Shown one piece after another: positions 1 to 13,043 of a stretch of 64,000 nucleotides of DNA. Made by a program: the position numbers and the translations under genes. The DNA comes from Paragonimus westermani. Taxonomy: Eukaryota > Platyhelminthes > Trematoda > Plagiorchiida > Troglotrematidae. The stretch covers positions 7,566 through 71,565 of the forward strand of contig QNGE01003696.1 of assembly GCA_008508345.1 (NCBI GenBank). The letters are read 5' to 3'. Every line of letters starts with the position of its first letter. Positions within the stretch are counted from its first letter, which is position 1. The notes under the pieces are model-generated. The model did no database searches. It was not told where the DNA came from and saw only the letters and a list, made by a program, of their open reading frames with translations.

Positions 1-567
1 ACGTTGTCTATAGGTGAGCGAAGAGGAATATCCTGATAAGCTTTTGGTAAACGATCGTTGAAGGTTTTCTAACACAAGCCTGTCGGACTTGCGTAGGTGG
101 CAGTGAATGAAGGTGCAGTACTCGAGTTGAGGCCGAGCACACATTTTGTAAAGAGTCAGCTTCGCAGCTGGTAGGCTGAACGCCTTTTAGATGCAGCCTA
201 TTGTTCTTTTAGTTTTTGCTACCTGGAAGCATACTTGTTCAGAGAAATTAGAGGAGTTTGAAAACCGTATTCCTAGATCTCTGACCGAAGTGGCTGTATC
301 AATATTACAACCATCTAGTGAGATGGAGCCATGAGGTAATTTACAACCATAAGTGAGGATGTTCGATTTGTCTGCTGAGAACGACATCAGCCATGTTCTG
401 CACCACAACTGCAGTGACGCTAGGTCCTGTCGTATATTTTGTAGACAGAAATTGATACTACTGCCCTGGAGGAATGTGTAAACGATTTTGATATCGTTAG
501 CAAACAGAAAGGGCTTGTCATGTGTAATAACGTCGCACAGATCGTTTATGTACATTAAGAAGAGCAA
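1..567 (-). mobile_element. CR1/Jockey-like LINE reverse transcriptase fragment (open at left edge)
   Basis: This is the C-terminal half of a non-LTR retrotransposon reverse transcriptase, the enzyme that copies LINE RNA into DNA at the target site. Reading from 567 downward, the frame opens with LFLMYINDL and soon has FANDIKIV, matching the FADD catalytic box with one aspartate replaced by asparagine. A thumb-like stretch follows (DLASLQLWCRTW, VRDLGIRFSNS). A single stop lies at about 187; the same frame then continues to the window edge with KMCARPQLEYC and HLRKSDRLVLENLQRSF, typical of the RT thumb and connection of CR1-type elements. The upstream endonuclease and RT fingers are missing, so this is a truncated copy. 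The altered catalytic residue and the stop mean it is dead. The broad LINE class is secure; the clade is inferred. Confidence 0.75.
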
Positions 568-624
568 ACTCTATAGTACCATCAAAACTGCACACTTAGT
601 GGGACGGACACTGTGCAATCTACT

Positions 625-745
625 GAGTGCCTTAAAACTAATATCACAGTCTACTCGCAAAATTAGAGATTCCAAGGAAACCCACAAACGACCACAAGTG
701 GCTCATTTCAGTCGACTAAAACCTCGTGCACAAACCCAAGATTAG
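625..745 (+). pseudogene. Ty3/gypsy integrase C-terminal tail fragment
   Basis: The frame ending at 745 carries STRKIRDSKETHKRPQ followed by VAHFSRLKP. This matches the end of gypsy integrases, where a small barrel domain is followed by a V-H-x-x-RLKP motif. The complete gypsy element in this window ends in the same way (VVHFNGLKPYTQ, about 18268-18303). Nothing else of the polyprotein is visible upstream, where an oppositely oriented LINE abuts, so this is a fragment. The following bases to about 1020 could be its 3' LTR, but no second LTR is present to prove it. Confidence 0.5.
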
Positions 746-2237
746 GAACCATGCAATGGAGAATCGACCAATGTTTCTCTTATCGCAAACTTACGGTCAG
801 AGACCACTAGGGTACGCAGCGGCCGAGGAAGATCCCCGGGACAGTGTATGAGGGAGGGAGTAGCAGTGTAAAGTGAGAGTAAACAGGCGCGAAAGCCTGA
901 AAATTCGAGTCCTCATAACATTGTATTCCCGCTTTCGCGTTCATTCCGGGACGGTTGAACCAGCCACCCCTGGGATAGTTTCCTCTGTAGAATTAGTAGT
1001 GTAGCTGGACGATTCATGTCTTCCCCTCTCTTACCTGCATAAATAAGCTTCCGAACTGGTCAGTGCACTGGTCCTCTGATTGAACGTTATATATATTGTA
1101 ACTTGCAAACCGGTCGTTTTTAGTCTGTTGGCTAACTTCGGCGCTACCTCGAGACACCGGGGACAGCAATCTTTCAAAGCAGGGGATCCAAAAACAGTGC
1201 TGTAGAAGGAAACAAAAAACACGGGCATGAGCCAGTTAGCTGTCAGCATGACCCTCCGCCGCGAACCCGTGTATTAGTCACTGAAACGCTGAATCGCTTC
1301 CGGCCTTCTCGATGATAATGGATGCCCCGCAAGCTCCAGCCTCCCAAGCTATATGTTGGGCCTAAAATGTCTAGAAGAAACCCCCTAAGGGTTAATCCTT
1401 CCCACAAAATCATAATGAGAGACGTTTCGGTTTCCACCGTTCACAAGCCTGAAACAGCATGATAGAAACCAGCGGAAATCTTGGGCTATAAGTTTTGAAT
1501 TGGCGAGTGTGCAAGTTCGGCGTATTCGATGCTTGCTTCGTCCGAACTCTGCCTCCGACGAGTGCCGCCCACCACTCCTTAAGATCACTGTGACCTTCCA
1601 AAGCATGGCAACAAACACCCCTGTGAGTTATCGCTATGTGCGTTATCTCTTCCTTGAGCCAGTGACACTCTATCTTAGTCGTTTTTAAGAAGTGCCCGAA
1701 ACGGAAATCTGATGACCGCTTTCGCACTGGCAACTCCGAGATGCCATTAAAGGATTTGGTGACAGAAATTTGCTGGGAGCCGACTCCAGCCTCTTCGTAT
1801 TAAGAACGATTCACATCATTCAAAATATTGACCATTTGCACAATCTTTTGCCGTCAGCCCTTTTAAGTGTATTCGCACCAGCGCATTCAGCTTGTTCGAT
1901 AGACTCGCTGAACTGCGCGGTCTCTCCACCATCCTAAGGCCGCGCGTAGTTGCAATAGCTCAGTCGTGGCCTACCACCTGTGTCCTAGGCTCTGAACTTG
2001 AAATAAATAGCATGCTGCCGTCACGGGTTGTCAGATCCACGAGTAAGAGTGGTGAGACATGCTCTCGTGTAAGCGCTTCACTTCTGGCTTTCCATTGTAG
2101 CAATCCAAAATTTACGGTGATTCCTGAGGTAGTTTGACGTATTATTTGTTTTACCAGTGCCGATCTTCGGTTAGCCGGATTACTAACCAGACCCCCGTAT
2201 TATGATTATACAGGCAATGATGCAGACCTCAAACGGG
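746..2237. other. Unassigned stretch
   Basis: Several short ORFs occur on both strands but none shows a recognisable domain. The first 270 bases may be remnant LTR downstream of the gypsy tail. Nothing else is supportable. Confidence 0.3.
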
Positions 2238-2725
2238 CTATGGCCGGCAGTTACGAATAACGCGACGAGTAGACAAGGAATATATCGCCAACACGCCAAA
2301 TAGACGTGAGAGCGAGCGAATAGCGAAATAGCACGTTACTACAGCAAAATGACAAGCCAGCAGATAACGGAGCCGTACGTTCCAGTGCGCCAGCAACGTG
2401 CCGGTAACCATACTCGTTCAAACAAATATTTAGGCGCATACAAAAGTTGGGAGGAAGAGAGTGTGCAAATGGTTGGGAACAGTGGTGGTATTGTTTGTAG
2501 CTCGGGATGATGGTTTTGGTATTGATATGTTTGCCGAGCTTGGCATTCAGGTTGCAAACGTTTCATCACCAGGCGAGATGACATCATCACTGATGATGTC
2601 ACTTCGCCTGGTGGTGAAACGTTTTCAACCTAAATGCCAAGCTCGGCGAACATATCAATACCAAGAGAGTGCAAATGCTAATCGTAACCTTAGCGCAGTT
2701 AGCAATAAACAAATGGGGTCACCAC
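2238..2725 (+). repeat. LTR-like dispersed repeat, copy 1, interrupted by an insertion
   Basis: The segment from about 2238 to 2471 and the segment 2665-2725 together match two other places in the window, 29612-29925 and 42787-43062. Shared landmarks in order are AGTTACGAATAACGC, a stretch with AGTAGACAAGGA, CGTTCAAACAAA, AGGCGCATACAAAA, and a 3' end with TTAGCAATAAACAAATGGGG. The AATAAA near the end and the lack of coding sequence suit a solo LTR, but no internal domain or target-site duplication is visible, so LTR status is inferred. This copy is split by a palindromic element at about 2472-2664. Confidence 0.65.
2472..2664. mobile_element. Fold-back/MITE-like palindromic insertion
   Basis: Bases 2516-2589 and 2591-2664 are inverted copies of each other around a single central base (2590), with only a handful of mismatches. 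The arms start TTGGTATTGATATG and end CATATCAATACCAA. A non-palindromic lead of about 44 bases precedes the left arm. The insertion is bracketed by GAGAGTGTGCAAATG (2457-2471) and GAGAGTGCAAATG (2665-2677), which looks like a target-site duplication, and the other copies of the host repeat lack this block. It has no coding capacity of its own. It could be a fold-back DNA transposon, a MITE, or a small retroposon that became palindromic. Confidence 0.65.
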
Positions 2726-3479
2726 GATTAACTCATTCATCAGGCTTAAAGACGTCACCTTTTTGGGCTCTTTACATGTCCGTTCGATGGCTGATTTTTA
2801 CCTTCCAGACGAGAACTTCCATTTGCTCTGGCACATTGGTTTAGAAGGATCCGTGGCAGCATGTTTCTTCCAATTAATGGAAACCCCGGGGTTAACTGGA
2901 CGTGTCTCAGATCTCACGCACTGGCAAGATTGTCGTATCCCCTTGATTCTTGACTATGCTTTACCCAATAGGAAGCTAACGGTCGGTAATCTCGAAGTTC
3001 TCGCTTCTTAGGGCCCAGAGGTCACACAGTGACCTTGTTTGCTTTCATGTGTAGAATCGATCTAATCAGTTTTGTCACTAGTAACACTAGAGGCTACTGC
3101 AAAATTAATGTAGATACACTGCGTTCCTGCCTGGTGGCTCAGTCTTCAGGTGAAGTAAACCACTCTCATTCGGTTCATAAACTATATTCTAAATTGCTGG
3201 ACATTCCCGTCACAACCATTGAGGAGGCCACATCATTGACTGTCCAAGACACAGCAAGTCACTGGGTCAACTTTGCCTTCGGATAATCAAGTTTAGTCTC
3301 AGAAATTCAAAGGTCTGGGGGAGTTTTCGGAACTTCCAGTCCGAGGGCGATTGCATTACCTATGCACCGACCAGAAACCGATGCAACACGCCTATCTCAA
3401 AAATTCGCTTGTAACACCGGCAATGGCTACTCTCGCCAATGACCCGGAAAACCTGTTCCGCGACACATACTCACCTTGA

Positions 3480-4650
3480 TCAGCACGGACTAGAGTACCA
3501 CATCTGTTGGGCTCCGCAGGACTCGCAAGTTCTAAGGCAGAAACCTTGAATCTTTTGGAGGAATTCCATCGTGATGATTTCGCTCAGACCCCTTTAACTC
3601 TCAAGACTCGGATTGCCAACCTGACAGAATGCGTCAACAGTGCTGATGTTCTGTCTACTGGTGTTCTCAACAAGCTTCTGCGCCTCGAATATAATTCTGC
3701 TGACTAGGACCAAATTCCACCCAAAACATTGCGCAAAGCTTTCTCCTTAGTCTGGTTACACAGTCCATCTCAAGCAGCTTGGTACTCGACAGTTGGGAAC
3801 TTGCCAACATTACTCTTGTCTTCGAGGGTGATGGACACAATCACTGCGGTAAATATGGTTCCATTGCTGTGCTACCTTGCTTGTCAAAATTACCAATGTA
3901 GCTTATGTGTGACTCGTTCCGCTAGTACTTGCCTTTTCGAAAATTCTTTGCTGGTGTGTAGCCCGGTTTTATAAAAGGCCATTTCCGCACGACGAATCTG
4001 CTGTTGGCCACGAAATCCGCTGACCAGTGTACTGGCGCCGGTGTCGTCTGTCTTGATCTCGCTAATGCGCCTGATTGGGTAAACCGCTCGGTTTTGCACG
4101 ACACGGTTCATCTCTATGAAGTGCAAAGTTACCCCCTTGAGTGTCCAGAGCCAGGTTTTATCAGACAACACTATCGCGTACGTGTCAAATGCGAATACTC
4201 CAGTTGCCTTGATAATTTTAGTGTTGTGCCTCAGGCATCTATGATTCGTCCGTTTCTGTTCCATACCTCTAGCTACGATCTTTGATTTAGTCTTCGTTTT
4301 AGCCCCTTTGCGAGTGACTCCAAATGTTGGCTTCCAGTCCGTACACCCAAAGTCCAGTTCTTTTTACAGAACGATTTCGTTTTGGAATCCGTCAATTCCC
4401 CGAGAGTATCTTTTTATTTGTCTTGCCAATGGCACGCATGTTACGGTTTTTAGTAAATCTTGCCGTTGGCACGGTCACTTGATCCTCCACCCTCACGAAC
4501 GTTATCAGCCCGCGTGCTAATTCATGGCATCCTTCAACATGCACGTACTTTGATTGAGCCACCAGTGTACTGTAGAGTTTTTTGCCCGATCCATTTTCTG
4601 AATTTCTTCCTACTGGTTATAAACTCTTCAAACAGGAACAGGTTTTGACG
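3480..4650 (+). mobile_element. Decayed LINE reverse transcriptase
   Basis: The frames from about 3706 to 4285 spell a broken non-LTR reverse transcriptase. The best part is 4004-4285: GVVCLDLANAPDWVNRSV corresponds to the usual F-D-x-V-x-H/R box containing the first catalytic aspartate, here altered, and SVVPQASMIRPFLFH corresponds to the S-G-V-P-Q-G-S box. Upstream, in shifting frames, are traces of the finger region (IPPKTLRKAF at about 3716, GDGHNHCGKYGS around 3835-3865). Several stops and frameshifts show it is inactive. Downstream to about 4650 the reading is consistent with more of the same element but carries no diagnostic motif. A CR1/Jockey-type element is most likely. Confidence 0.6.
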
Positions 4651-7600
4651 GTGTTCTATTTGGACTGAACCAAACAAAAAGCTCTGCCCGGGTGCTAGTT
4701 TATTTCCCTCATTACTGCGTTAGCCCTGGGTGGTTGAGTTAGCCGAGAAGTTACGAATTGATCGTTTGTGCTTCGTATTCTGTTACTGATGGTCGTCATT
4801 TATCTTTCCATATTCGCCGTGTAATCAGCCGTTGTCCTGTTATCTGTCTACACACTCGTAGGCACATTCGGCGTCTGTCGGGTGCTACTAACCATTTGAA
4901 TGACCTTCCTCTTCGGTCACTTCTCGTAGAGGAGGATTCGAGGACGATCGTTTTACATTCTTGTCGAAATACCTCGACATGAATGCAAATAAAAGAAAGA
5001 TGCTGCTCAAGCCAGCTTTTTCTGACAGTTCGGTCCTTCCTCAAGCTTCTCTACAATAGCACCATATAGCCCCGCCTCAAATAATGGTCTGTTATTTGGC
5101 CTCTGTTTCTTCAAAAGCACAAACTGCTCCTCGAAAATGCTCAACAACCTACCACAAAGGCAGTACTCCTGTTAACGGCTGAGCCTCATGAACCACTTCT
5201 TACGGAACTGAGTATTTTCTCGCTGGATTTCTGCAAGGTTAGAAGTAATCTGGTTCTTACCCTTCTGACTATCAAAACACCTGATCATCTGTACAAACCG
5301 ACGTTTGATACGGACAGAACAAGCAGTATGAGGGCTGCCATCTTAACTTTACCCTATAGCAGAACCGACTGGAGCGTGAATACAAACCCACATCATTGCG
5401 TGTACAAGTCACGAAATGCTCTTCCTGAGCATATACGTTCCGTCAGTTTTGTTTGGAGTCCTTTTGGATCGTCAGTTAGTTTCAGCTTGTACAGTGCACT
5501 TGCATTTTCATTTCAACGATATCCTGTTCCTGTGAATCCACGCATCGTGACATGGAAGCCTGAAGAGCCGTTGCTTTCTATTCTGGTTACCAGTCCACTG
5601 ACTCATTGGTTCAATTGACGTTGATGGTAGGCGTCCGCTTCTCGCAAAAGTCCGCTCAGTCGAGTAATCAATATATTCCGGGTAGACGGTGAGGTTCATC
5701 GGTTCCGGTGTTCTGGGTATTATTATGTTCCACACTACTGGTTTAGGTTTGTATATAACATTTGTGAGCTGCTCGTTTCCAGTCTTTTTTCATCCCGCAG
5801 GCTATAAAGGACTGTTGCTAATCCCCAAACACTAGCACGACCAAATTTTTAGGTCAAGATCTAGTTAACTTTTATTGCGTGTACAAAACACCCACTAGAT
5901 TTAGCGACAGGGGAGTCCAGGTCCGCCGCTTTATTGAGCGCACCCAAGCACACTGTTAGTATTGTCGAAGCACCCTCGGTTCGATTGCCCCCTTATGTTC
6001 AGTATGATGCGGAACGTTGAACTTGTTGAGGCATGCTCGGTTCGTTCGTGGAAAGCCAATTCCAGAAACTCTTGGTTTGCCCTTGCTGCACGCAGTAAAC
6101 AGTCGTGATGGCTTTTGGACCATAATTACACGTGAAGTGTCGGTTTCCTCCCTTTTTTCTCGGTGTTGTTAGGCACGTTCTCCCATTAAATCCACATCCA
6201 CTTGTCTCGACCAGCTAACTCCCTATTTACCAGTGACGATTCGCGGACTTGCTGCCGGTTGCCACATTACGACCGCTCTTTCTGACAGGTAGTTTGTGCA
6301 TCCAGTTAGCTCACATATAAGGTAAAAGAGCACTTGCATTGTACTTTTGTTAAACAATACCTTATAACTTCCAAACCCTTCGATCATCTTTCCTGACGTT
6401 CTGTGGGCCTGAAAGATAGTTATGTCAATCCCATCTTCCGAATGAGCGTTATTCGAACTGTTGATTTATACCAAATCGTCCGCAGGGACTCAACACGCGA
6501 TTCGTCACTCATGTACACGTGCAGGTTATTGCGGAAGGATTCCATAATATCTGTTTGAAGTCTACGTGGCCTCAAAAACTAAGAAAGAGTTACTTGAGTG
6601 GGGGGTGTTTCTGATCTCCATGTTCATTTCCAAATGACATAAAAAAGGATGGCTTACCTCTTTGCTATGCCAGCCTGTTCCCCATACAGTTGTGTTAACA
6701 ACGCTTCAGTGTGCAGTTGAACCAGATCACCTGATTTGAACAGCTTTTTAGCATAAATGACCCTAAATATACGTCTGGGAACCTACTGGATGATTTCCTT
6801 GAGCCTCATTTCCATTAGACACAACCATTTCAGACGAGCCGCTAAGGGGCGACCCTTTGAAACTTAGCCAAACATACAAGATTGTATGTCGTATCACTGA
6901 TCACGTCGGGCTGTTTGACAGTGCAACGTTATTCTATAAGCATACAATAGAGATATTCTTGCAGCCGTGAAATTGCTGTCCACGGAATCAAAGAAAAAGG
7001 GTTTGGAGGTAGTGCACTCCAACCACCTAGAGGTCGGCCGCAAGTGCCAGCGCTCCACAAGCGCTTGGTGTCATTCAAACTTGAGTGCATTCCTGATCGC
7101 ATTCACTTCGTAAAACACCGATTAAATGAGCAAATCAGTGATTCCTCACCATATCAATGGGTAAGTCAAGATACCCACTGTCAAGCAAATTGGATTCTTC
7201 AGTCACTAGATCCTAGTGTGACCTCTCAAGAAAATTCTGTTTCTTGTTGCCTCCCTAATCGGACTGTTAGTCAGGGACCCTGTTTACGTTTTCCCAGGTC
7301 AAACGCTTTGGGCGTGCTAAACTACAGAGACGTATTAAAATCTTTCTTCATTCCGACAAACCAGCTCACTAATTTTTACTTCCTTCCTCTTCGCTTTCGA
7401 ATTCTTTTTCCGCTCGTGCAGGAACGACTAACAAAAGTTCGTGATTTCTAAAAGCGCAACAGATTGCTTTGACGAGCACCCTCTTTAGTCTGAGACTGGA
7501 TATGTGCCGCCTCATTCAAACGTGCGTTTACAGTCATGGCATTCTCATTTGCTCGAATCCATCCTTGGATGAAAATGCAGATCCAATTCCTTGATGAAAG

Positions 7601-8554
7601 TGAAGTAGAGTTCCTTCACCAAGCCAAGAAGGATGTTGCGGCACTCTACAAGACATATCATCGGGTCAGGCACCCTAGTGAGGTTCCGTAGACGGAGGCC
7701 AGAAAGACGCTTCGTGTTGGTCATTTCTACATAGAATCTTAAGGACAGTAGTATTAGTGCCGTTAAAGACGATTTAGATGTTCGCTATGATCGTTTGAGA
7801 CAGTTTAACCACCTGGATATGATTGTTTAGTGATAACGTGAACGCGAAACTTGGTCGTGGGAGAAACGGCTGGGCGATGTGTCCAGTGTCAGAACGCAAT
7901 GTACTAACACTAGGAATCGACCGTTGCGATCATGCGCACCTTACGGACTTCATGCCTCAGAATGTGCAATTCTTCAAAAAACTGCGGTGCTGCAGGTGTA
8001 ACCATCATGCACCACTCGGCTAGGATGCGAAACAGTCTTTTAGCCGTCAGGTATTAGTGATTTTTAACTTACCAGAGAATGTCGTTCATTTTTCAGTTGG
8101 CACAATTACTCAGACCACGACGTCGTTTGCGCCCACTTTGCTTGAACGCTTCCTAATAGATTGTCTGCCCACTGCTACACAACCGTTGGCTGAAGTAATT
8201 GAAGACAGCATGCCAAACCTGATAAAGTGACGCTAACAGTTAAGCTATATTCGTCACCGTAGTGCAGCAATCCAGCCGAACACATGGCAGGAATCCAAAC
8301 AGCTAAGCAAGCCTATTACGACAGTACTACTCCGGAGAAGCCCCACGAGCACGACGAGCACTCCTTATCCAGTATAACTTGCAAACAAGCACAAGTCGGC
8401 CCTCACACTTCCGTGTACAACACAAACCATCCAAAACTTGGGCAAATTTACGAAAAGTTTGAGTAAGAACCGTGTGGCCCGACCGAAAAGAAAATATATT
8501 GAAAAAGCACTTCACATGGGTCGCTGCTGCTGTTACCATCGACGAGTTGTTAGT
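4651..8554. other. Unassigned, probably old transposon debris
   Basis: Open frames such as 5328-5618 and 7044-7451 (135 codons) are present but carry no recognisable motif, start context or splice pattern. I see no RNA gene or structured repeat here. Confidence 0.3.
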
Positions 8555-8665
8555 GAGGCCTACTCACAATTAGTCGCGGCTGTTTACACATGGGCCCAAC
8601 ACTTTGAAGAACAGTTGAATTGGAGCAAGGAAGCTCACTCACGGACTCGGGTTGGAATTTGCGCG
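8555..8665 (+). pseudogene. Short RTE-type LINE fragment
   Basis: Within the frame 8438-8680, the residues VAAVYTWAQHFEEQLNW resemble the R-W-x-E-H-F-E-x-x-x-N-W linker between the endonuclease and reverse transcriptase of RTE elements. The RTE copy at 38.6-41 kb has the equivalent RWAGHF at about 39350-39366. Only this short motif is convincing. Confidence 0.35.
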
Positions 8666-11600
8666 AGTCAAAACTGTTAACGGTTTACCTAGTCTAAACT
8701 GTGCAGTTAGTATGATCTGAATCAGTTTGAGGAATCTGGCGACGGTGGTTTATAGGCTGTCTAACTGTCGGTGCTCCAATTGGTAGCACTTGGCTAACGT
8801 TATGCCGTCTGTAGCTAGCATGAGTCGGCCTAACCATAGTAGTCCATGGTTTAGAAGAGGAACGCATCAGATTTTCGGTCCATATTTCGTTCTGCCTAGC
8901 CTTCATTTATCATTCCTGCGTTTCGTGAATGCGATGGTATGCAGAGAGTTGCATGTTCGTCGGTGTAATCGTCTCAATTTCGAACCCCGCGCGTCTTTCT
9001 TGAAGTGTGCCACCTCATCAAGTTCGGTTCGTACTCAGCTCGGGATGCACAAGTTCCGTCCAATTTTCGGCCCAATTGGCTCAAATGCCAAAACTGCGTG
9101 GAGTTCGCCTGCAGTGGAACTTCGTCGTCTCACTGCTGAACATGTCTGATCATTGGTTTGAGTAGGCAATCTTCTGTCTCTTTTGCTTTCACTGAGTTTT
9201 GATTTCGACCATTTGTGTGAAACGTCCGAATTTTTCACTCGCAAGCCTCAGTTTAGGAAATGGCGTGGTTCCGCTACATTTGTTTACCGTTAACCTTATT
9301 TGATCAGTGTTATCGGGTCAAGATACCTCTGACCCAACTCGTGAGTTGACACTGCAGTCGTAATATGCGGAAACAGATTACTGGCTTATTTCAACTACTG
9401 ACCTTGTCACATTCGTTTCACTGGCCCACGTTTATTCTGAGGCAGCCCCCGTAGTCATTGGGTATGTCACGCATGCTAACTGCTTAGGGTTTGCACATCC
9501 CACCTTTGTTATGAGACCACTTCAGACGCACAATTGGAACCCCGCCGCATTATGTCTTCCCATCAAGCTTTTAACTGGCATCTACATTCAGCTATGATTC
9601 TCACGACTACAGTGACCCAACACTCTGCCAATGTGTGTTCAACTGTCCCAACTGGCACTTGGTAGGCGCTGTCTGCCTGCCTGGTAAGCTGAACCGCATG
9701 TGCATGTATAGGTTGGTCATCTCCGATGTCTATCGCATTTGCTACTCCAGACAGTTTACACGCTCGGCCGTGACTGATTTTGGACGTGACCAAGCGGCGC
9801 AGCAAGCGGGACGCCAACCACGAAGCCAACTGCACAACAAACGCCATTCACGCGAAGTCCGACCTGCGGAAGTTGTTCCTCTCTCTTACTGCCTGAACCT
9901 ATTGTTTTACCTCAATTTTCTGAGTTCTCGCTTTCATTTCTGTAATGGTGCATGTTCGCATAAGTCAACTCACTTTGTTGTTTTCAGCCCATAAGGTCTG
10001 TTTATTTCAGTTGTCATTTCTATATATTCCGATCTATCCGGAGTTCGCAACCTTCGGCAATCCAGTCAGGCTTCATCTAATGTCACCAAACATTAAATTT
10101 GTAACAGTGGCCAACCGTTTACGGTTAAACACATTTGATATATTGAATTTCAAATTCCCGTCTACTATTTCCCCTAGTCTGGTTGTTTTGGCTGCCAAAA
10201 GCGTGCTAGTACGCCTTTAAGTTCTTATGGGTATAGGTCGCACATTACTGGAGGCGGAAATCATAATCTACTGCCGTTACGTTTCTGGTCATACTCAGGC
10301 ACGCCCAATGATAAGTTGGCAAGAGAGAAGCGAAGATGATCCGGAAGCAGCGAACAAGCTTAGACTATAAGTGAAATGCGGTTTGACAAGCGGTCTATTT
10401 TCAGCCATTCGTTGTCGGACCAATTACTTAATGATTTACGTGATGATAGCCCTCAGAACGGAAGTAATATCGAATTGTCGCATTCAATATTTGAAATTTT
10501 CTCATGATTACGTCTAAAAAGATTTTGTTGAACGGTGGTTAGGCGTGAGTTGCGTAACGGGCGCGGGTAATAGTGTACCTCGTGTCCGAAACCGTTTATC
10601 TCGACCGTGTAACAGATTGCGCAGTCTATTCACAGTCGTAGTACTAGATCTTCCGAATGCACTACTCCTTCTACAGGTGACGAACTCAGCCAGTGGCTCA
10701 TCAGTGCGTGGTGACACGGCTAGTCAACCCAAAGGCCAACTGAGGTACCTATTTGGTGCTCCTCGCACGAAGTAGCTTTCTCCTCAGGTACGCAATTATC
10801 AGACGCGAAAAACAAAAAGCCGTTGAGGAGAGAGACCAAATATTTATTCGACGGAATGTGCAAGTGGTCTCTGATAACGCTATAGATGGCACAGACACGC
10901 GAATTGACTGGAGAGGCTAGAGACCGGCCGTCGACGAGCGAGGTTTGCTGTTGTCATACGATACAAACGTCAGTGAATTTGTATATTGTTTGAGGCACCC
11001 GAGATCCTCTTGTTAAATTTATGTAATGACAATCGATAACTGGGCTACCGCCTTCATCATTCCGAGTGCATGCATTATCTTGTTCATGCATGATAATCAC
11101 CTATATTTCGTTAATTTCGTAAGAGGTTCATTGTGCCGATAAATATTCTTTGGGCCGTTGCTCACAGCGGTGTATCTGTGATTGTTTTTTTCAGTCCGTT
11201 ACACGATTAAAACTTACGGCAGTTAATCCGTCGATGTAGGCGCATCGAGACAGGCATTTTCTCTGACTGCTATCCTGTTGCTGGCAGTTCTTTTCATCAC
11301 TGCCGTCTCGGTTAAGCCCACCTGGATAGGGGACTCTGCGAAGTACAAGCCGAAGGACATAAATTTGAGGACCAAGGTCTGCTGTAGGGAAGTGAGGCTG
11401 GTTGGTGGATGCGTGGAAGTGCATTACATCCCGATACGTGCTGGTTGGCGTCGACAAATTCGCACCTGGTGGTTTGGTGGTCAAGGATGGTGGTGGGTTT
11501 GCACATATTGCTTTGTGCATGCATAAATTTATTTGTTAATGGTCGTCCTCCGCCAGCTATGCAGCGGCGCTTGCCCAGTTTGTTGCAACGAAAAGCGCCT

Positions 11601-12199
11601 TCTTGGGCTTAACTTGCTTGATATAACATTTGAGATGAGAGCCAAATTCCTTCTACGTAGAGTTTCCTGTCCGTCGTCAAGATATTTCGGAAGGTTTCAC
11701 TAGTTTCTTCAGACAAGCTGCCTTTGTTCATGAATGAGAACTAAACATGGTGTGTCCTTTCTGGAAGTAGTTTTTTCTCAAACTTTTTGTGCAATCTTAG
11801 CACGTGAACAATCCAGAGTCAAGAAAACAGTCACCCGCACCTTCACAATTGAATTGTTGGTTGGCCTGATTCGTTCAGCGGCTTTTTACACGCGGGTGCG
11901 AGCATCGCTGGGTTGCAGCACGTTGTTTACTTCGGTTTCAAATGTTGGAGACATTGGAGATTGGCTGTTACATCACTTGCCATCAAGCGTTGCAAGTGGC
12001 TAAAGGAGGCCTGGTCCAGCTGGTAGAATTCATGCAGTGAGATTGAAAATACCGCCGTGCTTCTGATGCACGTGTCCCTGTAAACGTTCTGTAGAGCAAC
12101 GGGATCCAGACGCTATCAAAACGATTGAAGTGGATACGACGAGACCTACACTTTGCTTCATGTTCTTTGGATGGTGCACTCGTCATAATGATTACCGTA
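8666..12199. other. Unassigned stretch
   Basis: Frames of 60-120 codons overlap on both strands (for example 9635-9994, 8790-9149, 11191-11520). None has a domain or credible gene structure. No repeat copy shared with the rest of the window was noticed. Confidence 0.3.
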
Positions 12200-13043
12200 C
12201 AAGCAGCAGTTACTGAGTAATCGTCGCTTGGGTTGCGGCGCTGTTGTCCATGACCATCGTCCTAGTGTTCGTAGGCCTGGTGTACCGAATGGAATTGTGG
12301 AGAAGTTTGGCAATGACTGCACTGGTCTCGTTCACCAGCCATCCGGAGCACATCTTTTGTCCCATCCAGCATGCGTCCGTTACAGCGAAGACAAGCAGGT
12401 AACACCTGTCCAAACAGCTTCGGTGCGTGAAGTCTGTTTCCATCTCTTTGGGATGGAGCTGATACATAATTCACGATGAAAAATCGGGAGACACAAGGGG
12501 TTTTCTAGGCAAGTTCTACTTGATATGATGGAGTGCTCCTTTGAGCCACCTGTCCGGCGTACAAGTTGCGTATATCCCTAGTGGACGTGTTCTCGTCGAA
12601 ACCGCTGCGCATATGGTTGAACAGCCTGAAAGAACTGGCATGCTGCATTAACCAAGGCAATATCTTCCCGATCTCTTCTTCGTTCAGACGACTGCGATAG
12701 GGCTCCAGTTGTACATCAATGACGTCCGCAGGGTGATTGTGTGCAGTGTCTGCTCTGTTCTTCCAGAAACATCCCTCACCTCTCTGAATGGCTTTGAAAA
12801 ACAACTGACGTCCATCTGTCCTATCGTCTCTGTGATACACTGCGTCTTGTAGCACATGTAGGCCCCTCGAATCATCTCACTCAGGCTGGAAGTCGTGAGG
12901 AGCAACTGATAGCACGCCCCACCATCTGAACTCGACGAACGTCGACATCGAACGGTTCACCTGGCTTGGATATCTTTGGACCTGTACCCGACCCAAAATA
13001 CTGCCGGAAAGCATTGGTGAAATCTACCCCGAACGGCATTGTT
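12200..13043 (-). pseudogene. MULE transposase relic (MULE-3)
   Basis: On the minus strand this segment reads as a Mutator-like (MULE) transposase in broken pieces. The start appears near 13040 (MPFGVDFTNAFRQYFG). A zinc-binding N-terminal region follows, with CFWKNRADTAHNHPADVIDV at about 12700-12775; its H-N-H-P-x-D-V-I-D matches the HNHPCDVIDA of the MULE at 25.5-27.5 kb. The next block, RSRLNEEEIGKILPWL, also aligns with that copy. In another frame, 12467-12210 gives SGWLVNETSAVIA and TRTMVMDNSAATQ, equivalent to the second catalytic aspartate block (MIMDDSAA). The first catalytic aspartate, the C-terminal glutamate block and the SWIM finger are not seen. Frameshifts and loss of parts mark it as dead. 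It is diverged from both other MULEs here. Confidence 0.65.

Noticed and set aside
7044..7451. 135-codon plus-strand frame
   Set aside because: Longest frame in its region, but no motif could be recognised and no splice or promoter support is visible.
9635..9994. 119-codon plus-strand frame
   Set aside because: No domain, overlapped by a minus-strand frame, amino-acid composition not gene-like.
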